A DNA stretch of 64,000 nucleotides from Listeria floridensis FSL S10-1187 (GCF_000525875.1 NZ_AODF01000024.1:1-64000); one strand, 5' to 3'; positions 37,912-46,900 are shown, counted from the first letter of the stretch. Numbers and translations are program-made. Notes: generated from the sequence alone by a model not told the origin.

Positions 37912-38585
37912 TCATACTGCTGTGCTAAGCAAACTTGTTTTATTTTTTTTAAGATCTACTACTAGAGGTTTTCTTGAAAGAACAATATTTCGTTTCTCTA
38001 ATTTAATAATTTCTTCAAGAATACGATTTCTGCTAGAGCGTAAATAACCAGCTAAAAAAGTAATAGTGATATATTTTGGGAAGGAAACGATATGTCGATC
38101 TGTTGGTAAGCCGAGATCAATTCGTAAACGAGAAAGTTCAAAAAGAAGTTTATAGGTTAAAGTCGCCTGACTGTAGCGGTGAATATAGGTAATATCAACT
38201 AGAGCATTTACAGATTTGTCAAGAATAAATTGTAAAATTTCTGGTTGAGTAGACATATGAATGAGTAAATATTCGCGAATTAAAAAGTAAAAAATTACCT
38301 TCATCAAGACCGGTGATTCGATATTCAGCCAGTCTGTTTTTTTTTAATGGCTGATGCAAAATTTTCAAGTCCGAAAATATCTTCCGATTTAATGATCTTG
38401 TTTGGAACCCAAACCCCTTTTGTATTTCGAATTTCCATAACGGCATTTCCAGAAAGTAAAATACCGATGTCTTCATTTTTTTTCAGAGACGAATATTCGA
38501 ACAAAACATCTTTATATGTGTAGTGGCTGCGTCTGACATCTGAAGTATATAAAGCCTCATCTTTGAAAAAACTGATAAAGTTCAC
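37912..38585 (-). CDS. Crp/Fnr-family regulator, frameshifted
   Basis: About 224 residues once repaired. GTG at 38585 follows AAAGGAG by eight bases. The sensor part has SLKKNEDIGILLSGNAVMEIRN and VPNKIIKSEDIFGLENFA; the C-terminal winged helix has ITFLAGYLRSSRNRILEEIIKLEKRNIV. Two runs are one base too long (A8, 38338-38345 region, and T6, 38292-38297 region, minus-strand reading). With both shortened the frame runs AIKKNRLAEYRITGLDEGNFYFLIREYLL to the stop. It is divergent from the SDR gene, with dyad site 2 between them, so it is the best candidate for the protein that binds the dyad. Confidence 0.7.
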
Positions 38586-38689
38586 AATTTCAACTCCTTT
38601 ACATAGTGATGTATTGTAGCACAGTCTTTTTAAAATGGGAATAGTAATTCGAAAATTCATAGAAATATTAAAAAAAAAGCGAAAATAAA

Positions 38690-38732
38690 TGGAACAAAGT
38701 ACCGCGTTAGCCGAATAAACCAGTGGTATAAT
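38690..38732 (+). promoter_or_regulatory. promoter with TG-ACAAAGT-CR dyad (site 2)
   Basis: TGGAACAAAGTACCG at 38690-38704 and TATAAT at 38727-38732; 26 bases separate ACAAAGT from -10 and there is no -35 match. It lies between the divergent regulator gene and the SDR gene. Confidence 0.6.
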
Positions 38733-38777
38733 AACAAAGGAAGATGTTTATTCTAATTATGCGAGGGGGAAGCTAAA

Positions 38778-39533
38778 ATGAGAAAAACAGCGGTTATTAC
38801 TGGATCTGCAACCGGAATTGGACGTGGTAGCGCGATTCAGCTGGCACAAGATGGTTTTGATTTAGTTTTAGCAGATTGGAATACTAAGGATGGTGAAAAA
38901 ACAGCAGAGCTTTGCCGTGCGGAAGGTGTGCTGGCCGATTTTATTTATGCAGATATGGGAATTGAAAAAGATGCAGAACGAGTGGTGGATTTCGCGCGAA
39001 ATAAGTACTCAAAAATTGATTTTTACTTGAATAACCAAGGTGTTGTTCACGATCCTAAATTACTTCATGAGATCACAGAAGAAGAAGCCGATTATAATAT
39101 CCACACAAATATAAAAGGAACTTTTTTTGGTTTGAAATATATGCTTCGAGCGATGTTAGAGCAAGAAAAAGGACATATTGTTCTTGTAAGTTCATCTTCT
39201 GGTATTCGTTCTGAGACGGGATTTGGCATGTATTCTGCAACAAAACATGCAGTTGTAGGGCTTGCTCAAGATGCTGCAATGGAGTATGCAAGAAATAATA
39301 TTAGGGTAAATACAATTTGTCCTGGCGGTATTATGACAGGTATGACTGAAAAGATTGGTGCTTATATGATGCAGCATCAATTTGTTCAGCCTAAATCTGC
39401 TGCAGGGCTTTTGCGTGAAGGTGGACTTGGCGAAGTGAATGAAATAACCGGATTGGTGTCCTTTCTAGCTTCTGAAAAATCTTCATTTATGACAGGTGCC
39501 ATTCTTAGTGTAGATGGTGGAAATACATTGTAA
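38778..39533 (+). CDS. short-chain dehydrogenase/reductase
   Basis: Intact 251-residue SDR. Cofactor loop TGSATGIGRG, NNQGVV at the NNAG position, catalytic Ser in VLVSSSSG and YSATK for YxxxK. The NNAG Ala-Gly is Gln-Gly here, a tolerated change. Ends with the usual SVDGGNTL. ATG after GAGGGGG. Substrate unknown. Shares its promoter layout with the signal peptidase and WxL operons. Confidence 0.9.
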   Translation: MRKTAVITGSATGIGRGSAIQLAQDGFDLVLADWNTKDGEKTAELCRAEGVLADFIYADMGIEKDAERVVDFARNKYSKIDFYLNNQGVVHDPKLLHEITEEEADYNIHTNIKGTFFGLKYMLRAMLEQEKGHIVLVSSSSGIRSETGFGMYSATKHAVVGLAQDAAMEYARNNIRVNTICPGGIMTGMTEKIGAYMMQHQFVQPKSAAGLLREGGLGEVNEITGLVSFLASEKSSFMTGAILSVDGGNTL

Positions 39534-39548
39534 AAAGTGAATCTATTA

Positions 39549-39580
39549 GAGCGCAGACTTTAGATGGTCTGTGCTTTTTT
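39549..39580 (+). terminator. SDR gene terminator
   Basis: AGCGCAGACT pairs with GGTCTGTGCT, followed by six T. Confidence 0.8.
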
Positions 39581-39634
39581 GTGTTTTATATTTTTGAATA
39601 CGTTCATAAAATTGTAAATAAAACTATATTTAAG

Positions 39635-39677
39635 TGGTACAAAGTGACAGCGCTGTAGTTAGGAATCCTTTTATACT
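39635..39677 (+). promoter_or_regulatory. promoter with TG-ACAAAGT-CA dyad (site 3)
   Basis: TGGTACAAAGTGACA at 39635-39649 and TATACT at 39672-39677; again 26 bases between ACAAAGT and -10 and no -35 hexamer. It is the promoter of the WxL locus. Confidence 0.6.
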
Positions 39678-39817
39678 ATGATGGTAGGAATATTAGGTGT
39701 GAGTGTACTTGAGAAATACAAAGGAGTGGGCTTGAGAAGAATGGACACTTTTGATGTTTGATTGATGCTTACACGATACATCAGAAATTTAACAGAGTAT
39801 ATGAGGGAGGTAGAGAC

Positions 39818-40180
39818 TTGAAATTATTTGGTAAAGCAATTTGGCTTGTTTTGCTAGTCGGTATTTGTCTAGTTGCCCCATTTCATGTGGCAGCAGAGAG
39901 CATAGATAGTCATGCGAGTATTCAGTTCTACGGGACGTATACTCCGCCGAGTAAAGCTACTGGTAGCAAAGAAACAACGAATTCTGGGAACAAGGGATCA
40001 AACTCTTCTGGAGATGAGTTTAGAATTCCAAATGATAGTCAGCCTGTTCTAGCTGTTATGACAGGGAAATTGCCAACTACAGGGGATAGCTCATCTATAC
40101 CAGTACTTGTTGCTGGGGTGGCATTACTAGTAGGCGGTTATTTGTTGTTAAAACAGGCAGGAGATAGGAGGTGGCTTTGA
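39818..40180 (+). CDS. small LPXTG-anchored surface protein
   Basis: About 120 residues. The signal peptide (LFGKAIWLVLLVGICLVAPFHVAAES) is followed by a Ser/Gly/Asn-rich stretch, LPTTGD near residue 88, a membrane segment (IPVLVAGVALLVGGYLLL) and a basic tail. It is the short sortase-anchored protein that usually opens WxL loci. The start is TTG at 39818, seven bases after GGGAGG; the upstream ATG at 39758 lacks a ribosome site. It abuts the WxL gene with no gap. Confidence 0.85.
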   Translation: MKLFGKAIWLVLLVGICLVAPFHVAAESIDSHASIQFYGTYTPPSKATGSKETTNSGNKGSNSSGDEFRIPNDSQPVLAVMTGKLPTTGDSSSIPVLVAGVALLVGGYLLLKQAGDRRWL

Positions 40181-40939
40181 ATGAACTTATTTAAATTTAC
40201 GATTGCGAGTATTCTAGCAATAAGCTCTATTGCTTTCATCCAGACTCCGAGTGCTTTTGCGGATACTGGAAAAGTGGCGGGAAATACAACGGGTAAAGTT
40301 AATTTTTCGCAAGATATAGCTCCTGTAAAGCCGCTTGATCCTAAATCTCCTAATACAGATAAACCGATTACGCCTCTCGATCCGAGTGAAGCAAAAGGAA
40401 CTGCTGGACCGCTTAGCATTGATTATGTATCAGATTTTCACTTCGGTGATCAGGTCATTGCAACAGATGATAAAACATATGATGTAGAGCTAGACGAAAT
40501 TAAAACTGCAGAGGGGGCGGTAGAAAAAAGAGCTGCTTTTGTTCAAGTTACAGACACACGAGGAAGTAATCAAGGGTGGGCACTTCAAGTCCAACAACAA
40601 ACAACTTTTTCAGCAGGTGCAGATCAGGAATTAAAAGGCACATATCTGCGACTCAGCAATCCGGTAATTACAACGACTGCAAATAACCAGTCTGCCAAAC
40701 CAAAATTTACAAAGGAAACAACAATTTTAAAGCCTGGAAAAGATGGTGTTGCGGGAGATGCACAAACTATCTTTTTAGCAGATAAGAATACGGGAATGGC
40801 AACTTGGATACAAAGTTTTGGTGATGAAACAACAGGATCAAGTAGTATACAACTCTATGTTCCTGGGGTATCGGTAAAGCTAAAAGGGACTACATATTCT
40901 GCAATACTCAATTGGATATTGCTCGATGCACCTATTTAA
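40181..40939 (+). CDS. WxL-domain cell surface protein
   Basis: A secreted 252-residue protein with a signal peptide (ending PSAFADT) and a Pro/Asp-rich linker (PLDPKSPNTDKPITPLDP). The C-terminal WxL domain has its two motifs QGWALQV (residue about 130) and LNWILLDAP at the end. WxL domains bind peptidoglycan non-covalently. GGAGGTGG precedes the ATG. It is the second gene of an LPXTG-WxL-DUF916 locus, whose products are thought to form a surface complex. Confidence 0.92.
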   Translation: MNLFKFTIASILAISSIAFIQTPSAFADTGKVAGNTTGKVNFSQDIAPVKPLDPKSPNTDKPITPLDPSEAKGTAGPLSIDYVSDFHFGDQVIATDDKTYDVELDEIKTAEGAVEKRAAFVQVTDTRGSNQGWALQVQQQTTFSAGADQELKGTYLRLSNPVITTTANNQSAKPKFTKETTILKPGKDGVAGDAQTIFLADKNTGMATWIQSFGDETTGSSSIQLYVPGVSVKLKGTTYSAILNWILLDAPI

Positions 40940-41159
40940 ATTTTTCCATGTGCTTTATTTTAGAAGGAAATATAAGGGCTTTCCAAACATACTTTGTCGC
41001 GTTCGCTTCACTTAAACTGCTGGAATAGTATAGTGATGAAGTAACAAAGGAAAATTCAACAGGTGTGTGGGACTGATTTTTTACAAGCTCATCATCCGTG
41101 ATTGTAAAAAATCCTGTTGCGTCCAAACATTTGGATGAAAATAGTAAGTGAGGGATAAC

Positions 41160-42190
41160 ATGATATTGAAATTTAAAAGAATCATTGCAGTCGTTTTAAT
41201 TGCTTTACTAAGTATTGCAATCGTAGCTAAACCAACTAAAGCTGCAGAAATGAATTTTGCGGTTCAAGCTATTATTCCAAGTAATCAAGTGGATAAGACA
41301 CAGACTTATTTTGATTTGAGAATGAAACCTGGACAAAAACAAGATATTGAAGTTGAACTTCGGAATGATACAAAGCGAGCGGTAACCATTGAAATACAAG
41401 CTAATCGATCCATTACTAATGACAATGGAGTTGTAGAGTATAATAATTCTACGAAAAAGAAGGACCCTAGTTTAAAAGTAGACTTTAATGAAATCGCGAA
41501 AGTTCAAAAAGAAGCAACCCTTAAACCTGGAACGAGCCAACGTGTAAAAGTTCATCTCAAGATGCCGCAAGAAAAATTTGACGGTATTGTGTTAGGCGGA
41601 CTGTATTTTACCGAAAAAGATGAAGCGAAAAACGATGATAAAAAAAAGCAAAAAAAAGTCAGATTATCAATAAATATGCTTATACTATCGGAGTTCAGTT
41701 GACTGAAACAGATACAAAAATTGAACCTAATTTGGTTTTGAATTCTGTGAAGGCAACTCAAATTAATTATCGGAATGCTGTTGCTGCCAACATTCAGAAT
41801 GAGCGAGCAGCGATTATTAAGGATATGACGATTAGTGCGAAAATTTATAGAAAAGGCGAATCGGATGTTCTTTATGAAAGCACACAAAAAAGCCTGCGAA
41901 TGGCTCCCAATACTAACTTTAATTTTGGAGTAGGACTGGATAATAAACCATTTAAGCCAGGAACTTACCTCTTCAAAGGTGTTGCTAAAGCAGGGGATAA
42001 AAAGTGGGTGCTGAATAAAGAATTTACCATTAAGGGTGATGAAGCCAAGGATTTCAACAAAAAAGCTGTTGAGCTAGATGTAGACTACACGTGGATATAT
42101 ATTCTTTGTGGTGCTATTGTTATAGTAATTTTGGTAGGTATTATTTTATTCTTGATGTATCGTCTGAAACGAAAATCTAAAGGTGAGTAG
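41160..42190 (+). CDS. DUF916/DUF3324 WxL-interacting protein, frameshifted
   Basis: About 343 residues once repaired. A signal peptide (KRIIAVVLIALLSIAIVAKPTKAAE) leads to the DUF916 domain (NFAVQAIIPSNQ, YFDLRMKPGQKQDIEVELRN). DUF3324 (SLRMAPNTNFNFGVGLDNKPFKPGTY) and a C-terminal membrane segment with a basic tail follow. One A is missing in the two poly-A runs at about 41640-41657; with it the frame reads SQIINKYAYTIGVQLTE and continues. ATG at 41160 follows GAGGG. This membrane-anchored partner is thought to bind WxL proteins. The 200 bases before it hold no plus-strand gene. Confidence 0.85.
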
Positions 42191-42194
42191 ATGA

Positions 42195-42242
42195 GATCCC
42201 GCAGCTGTTTCATGGTCAATGTAAGCAGTTTGCGGGACCTAC
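42195..42242 (+). terminator. hairpin after the WxL locus
   Basis: AGATCCCGCAGCTG and CAGTTTGCGGGACCT pair with mismatches around an 18-base loop; the T tract is poor, so termination is uncertain. Confidence 0.4.
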
Positions 42243-42284
42243 TATAAATAATTTAAAATAGGATCAACAGAAAGGGATGTTTTT

Positions 42285-42887
42285 TTGAAAAAGAAAATCT
42301 TTTATTTTGCTGATTTTCCTGCTTTTCAAGAACATGTGCGGGTGTTACAAGTGAATCCTGGCGAAACAGTTTGGATTAATGAAAATTTTTTCTTGGTAGA
42401 CAGTGGGATTTTACATTCTTTTTCCGAACAATTTGGGCATACCTTTTATATTGAAGACGATATATTGTGCCAAGAAAATATTAAATTTAAAGCAATGACA
42501 CATACAATAATTTGGGAAGTGGAACGAGATTTTTTGAAAATACTTGAAACAGAAAATAATAAAATTAGAACTTTGCTGTTAGAAGGCCTCTGTAAAGAAA
42601 CACGTTGGGCAGACCATCTAAAAAGAAATGATGATATAAAATGGAAAATATATGCAGCAATTCTGGATAATTTAGCACTTCAAGAACTTCCTTGGAAGTA
42701 TATGTTTGATATAAAACTGGCTGACCTTGATATTTCTGCTTCTGAAGGGGAGTTAGAGCAAGCTTGTAATAATTTAAGTCGACGGAAGATTTTGAGATTT
42801 AATTGTCATAAAACAAATTTACGAATTAATCCGACTTTATTAATTTCTCATATTCGTAATGAAATTGAGCAATTCTCTTATGTATAG
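42285..42887 (+). CDS. Crp/PrfA-like regulator
   Basis: A 200-residue protein starting at TTG 42285, seven bases after AGAAAGGGA. The pattern of N-terminal strands (VLQVNPGETVWINENFFLVDSGILHSF), a central helix and a C-terminal helix-turn-helix-like part (LDISASEGELEQACNNLSRRKILRF) matches the Crp/PrfA-type regulators common in Listeria, though the sensor domain is divergent. It follows the WxL locus and may control it. Confidence 0.55.
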   Translation: MKKKIFYFADFPAFQEHVRVLQVNPGETVWINENFFLVDSGILHSFSEQFGHTFYIEDDILCQENIKFKAMTHTIIWEVERDFLKILETENNKIRTLLLEGLCKETRWADHLKRNDDIKWKIYAAILDNLALQELPWKYMFDIKLADLDISASEGELEQACNNLSRRKILRFNCHKTNLRINPTLLISHIRNEIEQFSYV

Positions 42888-43036
42888 ATAGGGTACAGAG
42901 AAAAGAGGCTGTAAATATAGATTTATAAAGAATTTAAGTTTTATCATAAATGAATCCTATAACGAAATAGCAGTTATTTATAATTCGGCTTTAATAGTGA
43001 GACAATCAATTGAGCAACTTTAAAAATAAAGAAAAT

Positions 43037-43070
43037 CAAAGGGCTTTATGGGATGAAAGGCTCTTTTTTT
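43037..43070 (+). terminator. intrinsic terminator
   Basis: AGGGCTTT pairs with AAAGGCTC around ATGGGATG, then seven T. The rest of the 300-base gap is AT-rich and holds a likely promoter, TTAGAC (about 43130) and TATGAT (about 43153), for the next gene. Confidence 0.6.
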
Positions 43071-43191
43071 ACGCTTTCAATTTATGGAATAATTCTAAAA
43101 TATTTTGTTTTTTATCTAAAAAGAATTTTTAGACAATTTTGTTAGGTTATGATATGATGATGAACATACATTAAAAAGGGGTGTTACAACA

Positions 43192-44271
43192 ATGAACCAA
43201 ACATATGAAGAAAAACTAACAATCAAAGAATATGTTTATCGGGTTGCCGCAGGGGTTTCTAACGCTGTGTTAGTGATGTTGGGAATTGGGCTATTATTTG
43301 AGACCATTGGAAATTTTGTTCACTGGCCCGCTTTTCATGCAATTGGAACTATAGCTAAGTTATTACTGGCTCCTGCGTTCGGCGCTGGAATTGCTTATCA
43401 ACTAAGAGGAAATACCTTAGTTATTTTTAGTGCAATGGTTGCTTCTACAATCGGTGCCAATGCAGTGTATTTTACTAGTGATGCAATGCAGGCGATTACC
43501 GCGACTGGGCATATTGTGATGCAGCCGGAAAGTAGTGGTATTTTTGTAACTGGACAGCCGATTAGCGCTGTTTTAGCGGGCTTAATTGCGGCACTTGTGG
43601 GGAAATGGATTACCGGAAAAACTTTTCTCGACATGGTGTTTATTCCCTTTTTATCGATTTTGGTAGGTGGTGTTGCTGGGCTTGGGTTAGCGGCGGTTAC
43701 TACACCTCTCCTGCTCCAAGTAAGTGCATTTATGGCTAAGTCCATAACTATTAATCCGATTATTGGTTCAATGGTTGTTTCGCTAGTGTGGAGTTTGTTG
43801 CTTATGACACCTGCCTCATCTGCTGCGCTTGCTATAGCCCTTCAACTTGATCCGATTTCATCGGCGGCTGCTTTGATTGGTTGTACCGCTCAGTTTGTTG
43901 GATTTACTGTGATGTCATTTAGGCAAAATAATTTGGGAGCTAATATTTCTCAAGGATTAATTACACCCAAAGTTCAGTTTCCGAACTTAACTTTGCACCC
44001 GCAACTTGCAATTCCTCCATTTATCGCTTCGATAATTTGTGCACCGATTGCAACCGCTGGACTAGGTTTTCGCTCAACCTACGAGCTGGCTGGGCTTGGG
44101 CTGAACTCACTTATTGCGCCACTTAATATTCTTTCAACTGATATCACACAATTTATAGTTTACATTGGTGTTGGGGTTATTCTATCAGGTGTCATTACAT
44201 TTTTGGTTTATATAGCATTTAAAAAAATGGGGTGGGCAGGAAAAGATGATTTGCGGATTGAAGTTCAGTAG
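43192..44271 (+). CDS. PTS EIIC-type membrane protein (PTS_EIIC_2 family)
   Basis: An integral membrane protein of 359 residues with about 9-10 segments. The Gly/Ala-rich loop SIVVSLVWSLLLMTPASSAALAIAL-like region and the conserved KEYVYRVAAGVSNAVLVMLGIGLL start are those of the PF13303 PTS_EIIC_2 family, which lacks EIIA/EIIB domains. No PTS partners lie nearby. Substrate unknown. ATG after AAAAAGGGG. Confidence 0.75.
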   Translation: MNQTYEEKLTIKEYVYRVAAGVSNAVLVMLGIGLLFETIGNFVHWPAFHAIGTIAKLLLAPAFGAGIAYQLRGNTLVIFSAMVASTIGANAVYFTSDAMQAITATGHIVMQPESSGIFVTGQPISAVLAGLIAALVGKWITGKTFLDMVFIPFLSILVGGVAGLGLAAVTTPLLLQVSAFMAKSITINPIIGSMVVSLVWSLLLMTPASSAALAIALQLDPISSAAALIGCTAQFVGFTVMSFRQNNLGANISQGLITPKVQFPNLTLHPQLAIPPFIASIICAPIATAGLGFRSTYELAGLGLNSLIAPLNILSTDITQFIVYIGVGVILSGVITFLVYIAFKKMGWAGKDDLRIEVQ

Positions 44272-44284
44272 GAATCCAGATGAT

Positions 44285-44316
44285 GAAAAAGCCGATTTGT
44301 ACAAATCGACTTTTTC
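44285..44316 (+). terminator. bidirectional terminator
   Basis: AAAAAGCCGATTTG pairs with CAAATCGACTTTTT between convergent genes. Confidence 0.85.
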
Positions 44317-44731
44317 ATTTGATTAGATGAGTTTTTAAATCATTCACATAGTTTTCTTGACCCAATTTGAAATTAAGGGCTAGTTTAGAATAAATACCTA
44401 GAAAGTCATTATGCATGCGGATTTTTTCAGTAATGATTATTCGTGTGGATTCTTTAGAAAGAAATTTGAATTCCTCCATAATATAGCCACTAAAAAAACG
44501 ATGTTGAATTTTATAGATACGGTATTTTGAGGGGTTTTCGTCTAAAAGATTATATGTTAACTGTTGTCCATTTAAGTAGATTTCAATGATATTTTTTGAC
44601 GAAGCTTCTGTCTGTACTCGAACGATGTTTTTGCGCCAAGCAACATTACTTTTATCGGCTAGAAATTTAAACACGTCATGTATGTTTGCTGGAATTTCAC
44701 ATTCTATTTTAGATTTTTCATAAAGCCACAT
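44315..44731 (-). CDS. SRPBCC-family protein
   Basis: A 138-residue soluble protein with the pattern of START/Bet v1-like folds: IECEIPANIHDVFKFLADKSNVAWRKNI at the start, alternating strands in the centre and a long C-terminal helix. Such proteins bind hydrophobic ligands in a cavity. No motif tells the ligand. ATG with AAAGGGGG upstream. Confidence 0.65.
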   Translation of the reverse strand: MWLYEKSKIECEIPANIHDVFKFLADKSNVAWRKNIVRVQTEASSKNIIEIYLNGQQLTYNLLDENPSKYRIYKIQHRFFSGYIMEEFKFLSKESTRIIITEKIRMHNDFLGIYSKLALNFKLGQENYVNDLKTHLIK

Positions 44732-44972
44732 AAAATTCCCCCTTTTAAAAACGAATTGCTTTAATATACCATTGTTTATGAGGAATTAAACATTTTTGTG
44801 TTTTTTTTTTGGTTTTTGTTAAAAAAATCCATTTCGAGAGCATTGTATGTTAAAAAATAATACAATATATCAATGGCTGATAGGTTGTAAATTTTAATTA
44901 ATCAACCATTGATTGTTCTTTCAAGACTATCAATAGCTGTTTTTTTGAAACTGCAAAGTAAAATAGGAGCGG

Positions 44973-45001
44973 TTGACAAAGCGTGTTTTTTCCTTTATTC
45001 T
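44973..45001 (+). promoter_or_regulatory. promoter of the ABC-F attenuator
   Basis: TTGACA (44973-44978), a 17-bp spacer and TATTCT (44996-45001). A good vegetative promoter 315 bases ahead of the ABC-F start, implying a long leader. Confidence 0.75.
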
Positions 45002-45025
45002 GTTAGGGAATAGGAAGTGTTAACT

Positions 45026-45112
45026 ATGAGAAAGAATTTACCATTTATTGAAAGAATTTCCTCTGCACAAATGAAAGAGACGAGGCATTGTGTAGAGGCT
45101 AATCAGTTATAA
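45026..45112 (+). CDS. 28-residue leader peptide of the ABC-F gene
   Basis: ATG at 45026 follows AGGAAG by eight bases; the frame of 28 codons reads MRKNLPFIERISSAQMKETR and ends in TAA at 45110. It stands between a good promoter and tandem terminators ahead of an ABC-F ribosome-protection gene, the usual place for a translation-sensing leader. Ribosome stalling on it by an antibiotic would change the folding of the downstream leader. Not conserved in any family that I recognise. Confidence 0.6.
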   Translation: MRKNLPFIERISSAQMKETRHCVEANQL

Positions 45113-45120
45113 ATTTCCCC

Positions 45121-45280
45121 GTCGGTAAATGAATGTGCGTGAATACTGCAAAATGCAGTTTTGTTTCGTGTACTCATTTTTACCGACAAAAGTTAATTGG
45201 AAAAATAACGGCTCTCGACATGTCTTTGTCGAGGGCCTTTTGTTTTTAGCAGGAGGCATGTATATGTCTCCTGCTTTTTT
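45121..45280 (+). promoter_or_regulatory. attenuator with tandem terminators ahead of the ABC-F gene
   Basis: Three structures follow the leader ORF. A long stem joins GTCGGTAAATGA (45121-45132) with TCATTTTTACCGAC (45174-45187), with an inner ACTGCA/TGCAGT hairpin. Terminator 1 is GGCTCTCGACA with TGTCGAGGGCC and TTTTGTTTTT (45210-45246). Terminator 2 is AGCAGGAG with CTCCTGCT and TTTTTT (45248-45280). Expression of the ABC-F gene needs read-through of both. Confidence 0.75.
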
Positions 45281-45316
45281 GTGTTAGTAAAATGGAAAAA
45301 GAAAGAGGAATTAAGC

Positions 45317-46834
45317 ATGAGTATTGTAACTGTTAAAAATTTGAATTTTGCTTTGCCAGAAAAAACTTTATATAAGGATGCATCATTTGAGATTTTTCAA
45401 GGCGATCATGTTGGTGTTGTCGGTCAAAATGGTGTTGGGAAGAGTACGCTACTTAAGATACTTCTTGGCGAGCGTTTGCCAGATTCTGGAGAAATAAAGT
45501 GGCAAAAAGGATTGAAAGTCGCACATTTGGATCAGTATGCGGAAATTGAAGCAGATCTAACAATTCAAGCATATCTGGAACTGGCGTTTGAAGAATTTTA
45601 CCGGATGGAAGCAGAGATGAATGGGCTTTACGCGGAGGCAGATGAAAAGTCACTTGAAAGGGCGGCTCGGATTCAAGATCGGCTGATTCAATCGGATTTT
45701 TATGCCAGTGATCGGCTGATTGAACAAACGGCACGCGGACTAGGAATTGAAGCGCTTGGAATGGATCGTAAAATTGGACAGTTAAGCGGGGGACAGCGAG
45801 CTAAAATTATCCTAGCAAAACTTTTGCTCGAAAAGCCTGAAATTTTTTTGCTGGATGAGCCCACAAATTTTCTGGATAAGGAGCATGTGACTTGGCTTAG
45901 TAATCAATTGGCGCAGTTTCCAGGAGCGTTTATGGTGGTTTCGCATGATTTTGACTTTTTGGAAAAGGCAGCGGGACAGTTTCTTGATATTGAGTTTGGG
46001 ACGATAAAGAAATATAGCGGTCCATATTCGCATTTTGTGCGTCAAAAGGAACATTTACGAGAGGAATATCAGCGAGAATATGTTAAACAGCAGCGCCATA
46101 TTAAGGAAACGGAAAGTTATATTCGGAAAAATAAGGCTGGGGTAAATTCGAAAATGGCGCGTGGTCGGCAAAAGCAGTTAAATCGGTTGGAGCGAATTGA
46201 TGCGCCTGAATTTGAAAGGAAGCCGCGCTTTGTATTCCCGGAGGTGAATGAGACGGTTACTGGAAAAAGTCTTGTTGTAGAAGAACTTGAAGTTGGATAC
46301 GGCGGACAGGCTTTGTTTGCGCCGCTAAACTTTGGAATTCGAGCAAATGAAAAAGTAGTAATTACAGGTTTTAATGGTATTGGGAAATCAACGTTACTAA
46401 AAACGATTTTAGGGAAGGTTGAAAAGATTTCTGGGGATATTCATTTTGCACGTCATGCTGTTGTCAGTTACTTTGAACAGGATATTCATTTTGAAGATCA
46501 GAATTTGACGGCACTTGAAATTATTCAAGCGGAATATCCGTTGCTTTCGACAAAGGAAATTCGTCAAGTTCTGGCTAGGAGCGGGATGCAAGCGGAGTAT
46601 ATTACGCGGCCGGTTGGAACTCTTAGCGGAGGTGAGCAATCGAAAATCAAGTTGACGCGGCTACTACTTCGGGAAAGTAATTTCTTAATTTTGGATGAAC
46701 CAACCAATCATTTGGATGCGGCAAGTAAAACGGCTCTTAGGGAAGCACTTGAGTTATATCATGGAAGTTTGATCTTGGTTTCGCATGAGGAGCGCTTTTA
46801 TGAAAGCTGGATTGATCGGGAAATAAAATTATAA
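45317..46834 (+). CDS. ABC-F ribosomal protection ATPase (antibiotic resistance type)
   Basis: Soluble protein of about 505 residues with two ABC domains and no membrane part. Walker A motifs are GQNGVGKST and GFNGIGKST, signatures LSGGQ and LSGGE, Walker B LLDEPTNFLD and ILDEPTNHLD. A charged inter-domain linker (about residues 205-275, QREYVKQQRHIKETESYIRKNKAG) reaches toward the ribosomal peptidyl-transferase centre in such proteins. It resembles the Vga/Lmo0919 class; the exact drug range cannot be read from sequence. ATG at 45317 follows GAGGA; an upstream in-frame start at 45281 overlaps terminator 2. Regulated by the leader upstream. Confidence 0.85.
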   Translation: MSIVTVKNLNFALPEKTLYKDASFEIFQGDHVGVVGQNGVGKSTLLKILLGERLPDSGEIKWQKGLKVAHLDQYAEIEADLTIQAYLELAFEEFYRMEAEMNGLYAEADEKSLERAARIQDRLIQSDFYASDRLIEQTARGLGIEALGMDRKIGQLSGGQRAKIILAKLLLEKPEIFLLDEPTNFLDKEHVTWLSNQLAQFPGAFMVVSHDFDFLEKAAGQFLDIEFGTIKKYSGPYSHFVRQKEHLREEYQREYVKQQRHIKETESYIRKNKAGVNSKMARGRQKQLNRLERIDAPEFERKPRFVFPEVNETVTGKSLVVEELEVGYGGQALFAPLNFGIRANEKVVITGFNGIGKSTLLKTILGKVEKISGDIHFARHAVVSYFEQDIHFEDQNLTALEIIQAEYPLLSTKEIRQVLARSGMQAEYITRPVGTLSGGEQSKIKLTRLLLRESNFLILDEPTNHLDAASKTALREALELYHGSLILVSHEERFYESWIDREIKL

Positions 46835-46871
46835 AGTCAATTAGCAGAGAGAAATGAGATTTTTTGCAAAG

Positions 46872-46900
46872 AAAAAAACCTTGAGTTTTCAAGGTTTTTT
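46872..46900 (-). terminator. bidirectional terminator between ABC-F and tRNA genes
   Basis: AAAAAACCTTGA pairs with TCAAGGTTTTTT around GTTT; usable on both strands. Confidence 0.8.

Noticed and set aside
40932-41126. Minus-strand frame of 64 codons between the WxL and DUF916 genes
   Set aside because: No ribosome site, no family resemblance, and it lies antisense within a co-directional operon. An ACAAAGT on the minus strand at about 41003 lacks the flanking dyad and -10 spacing.
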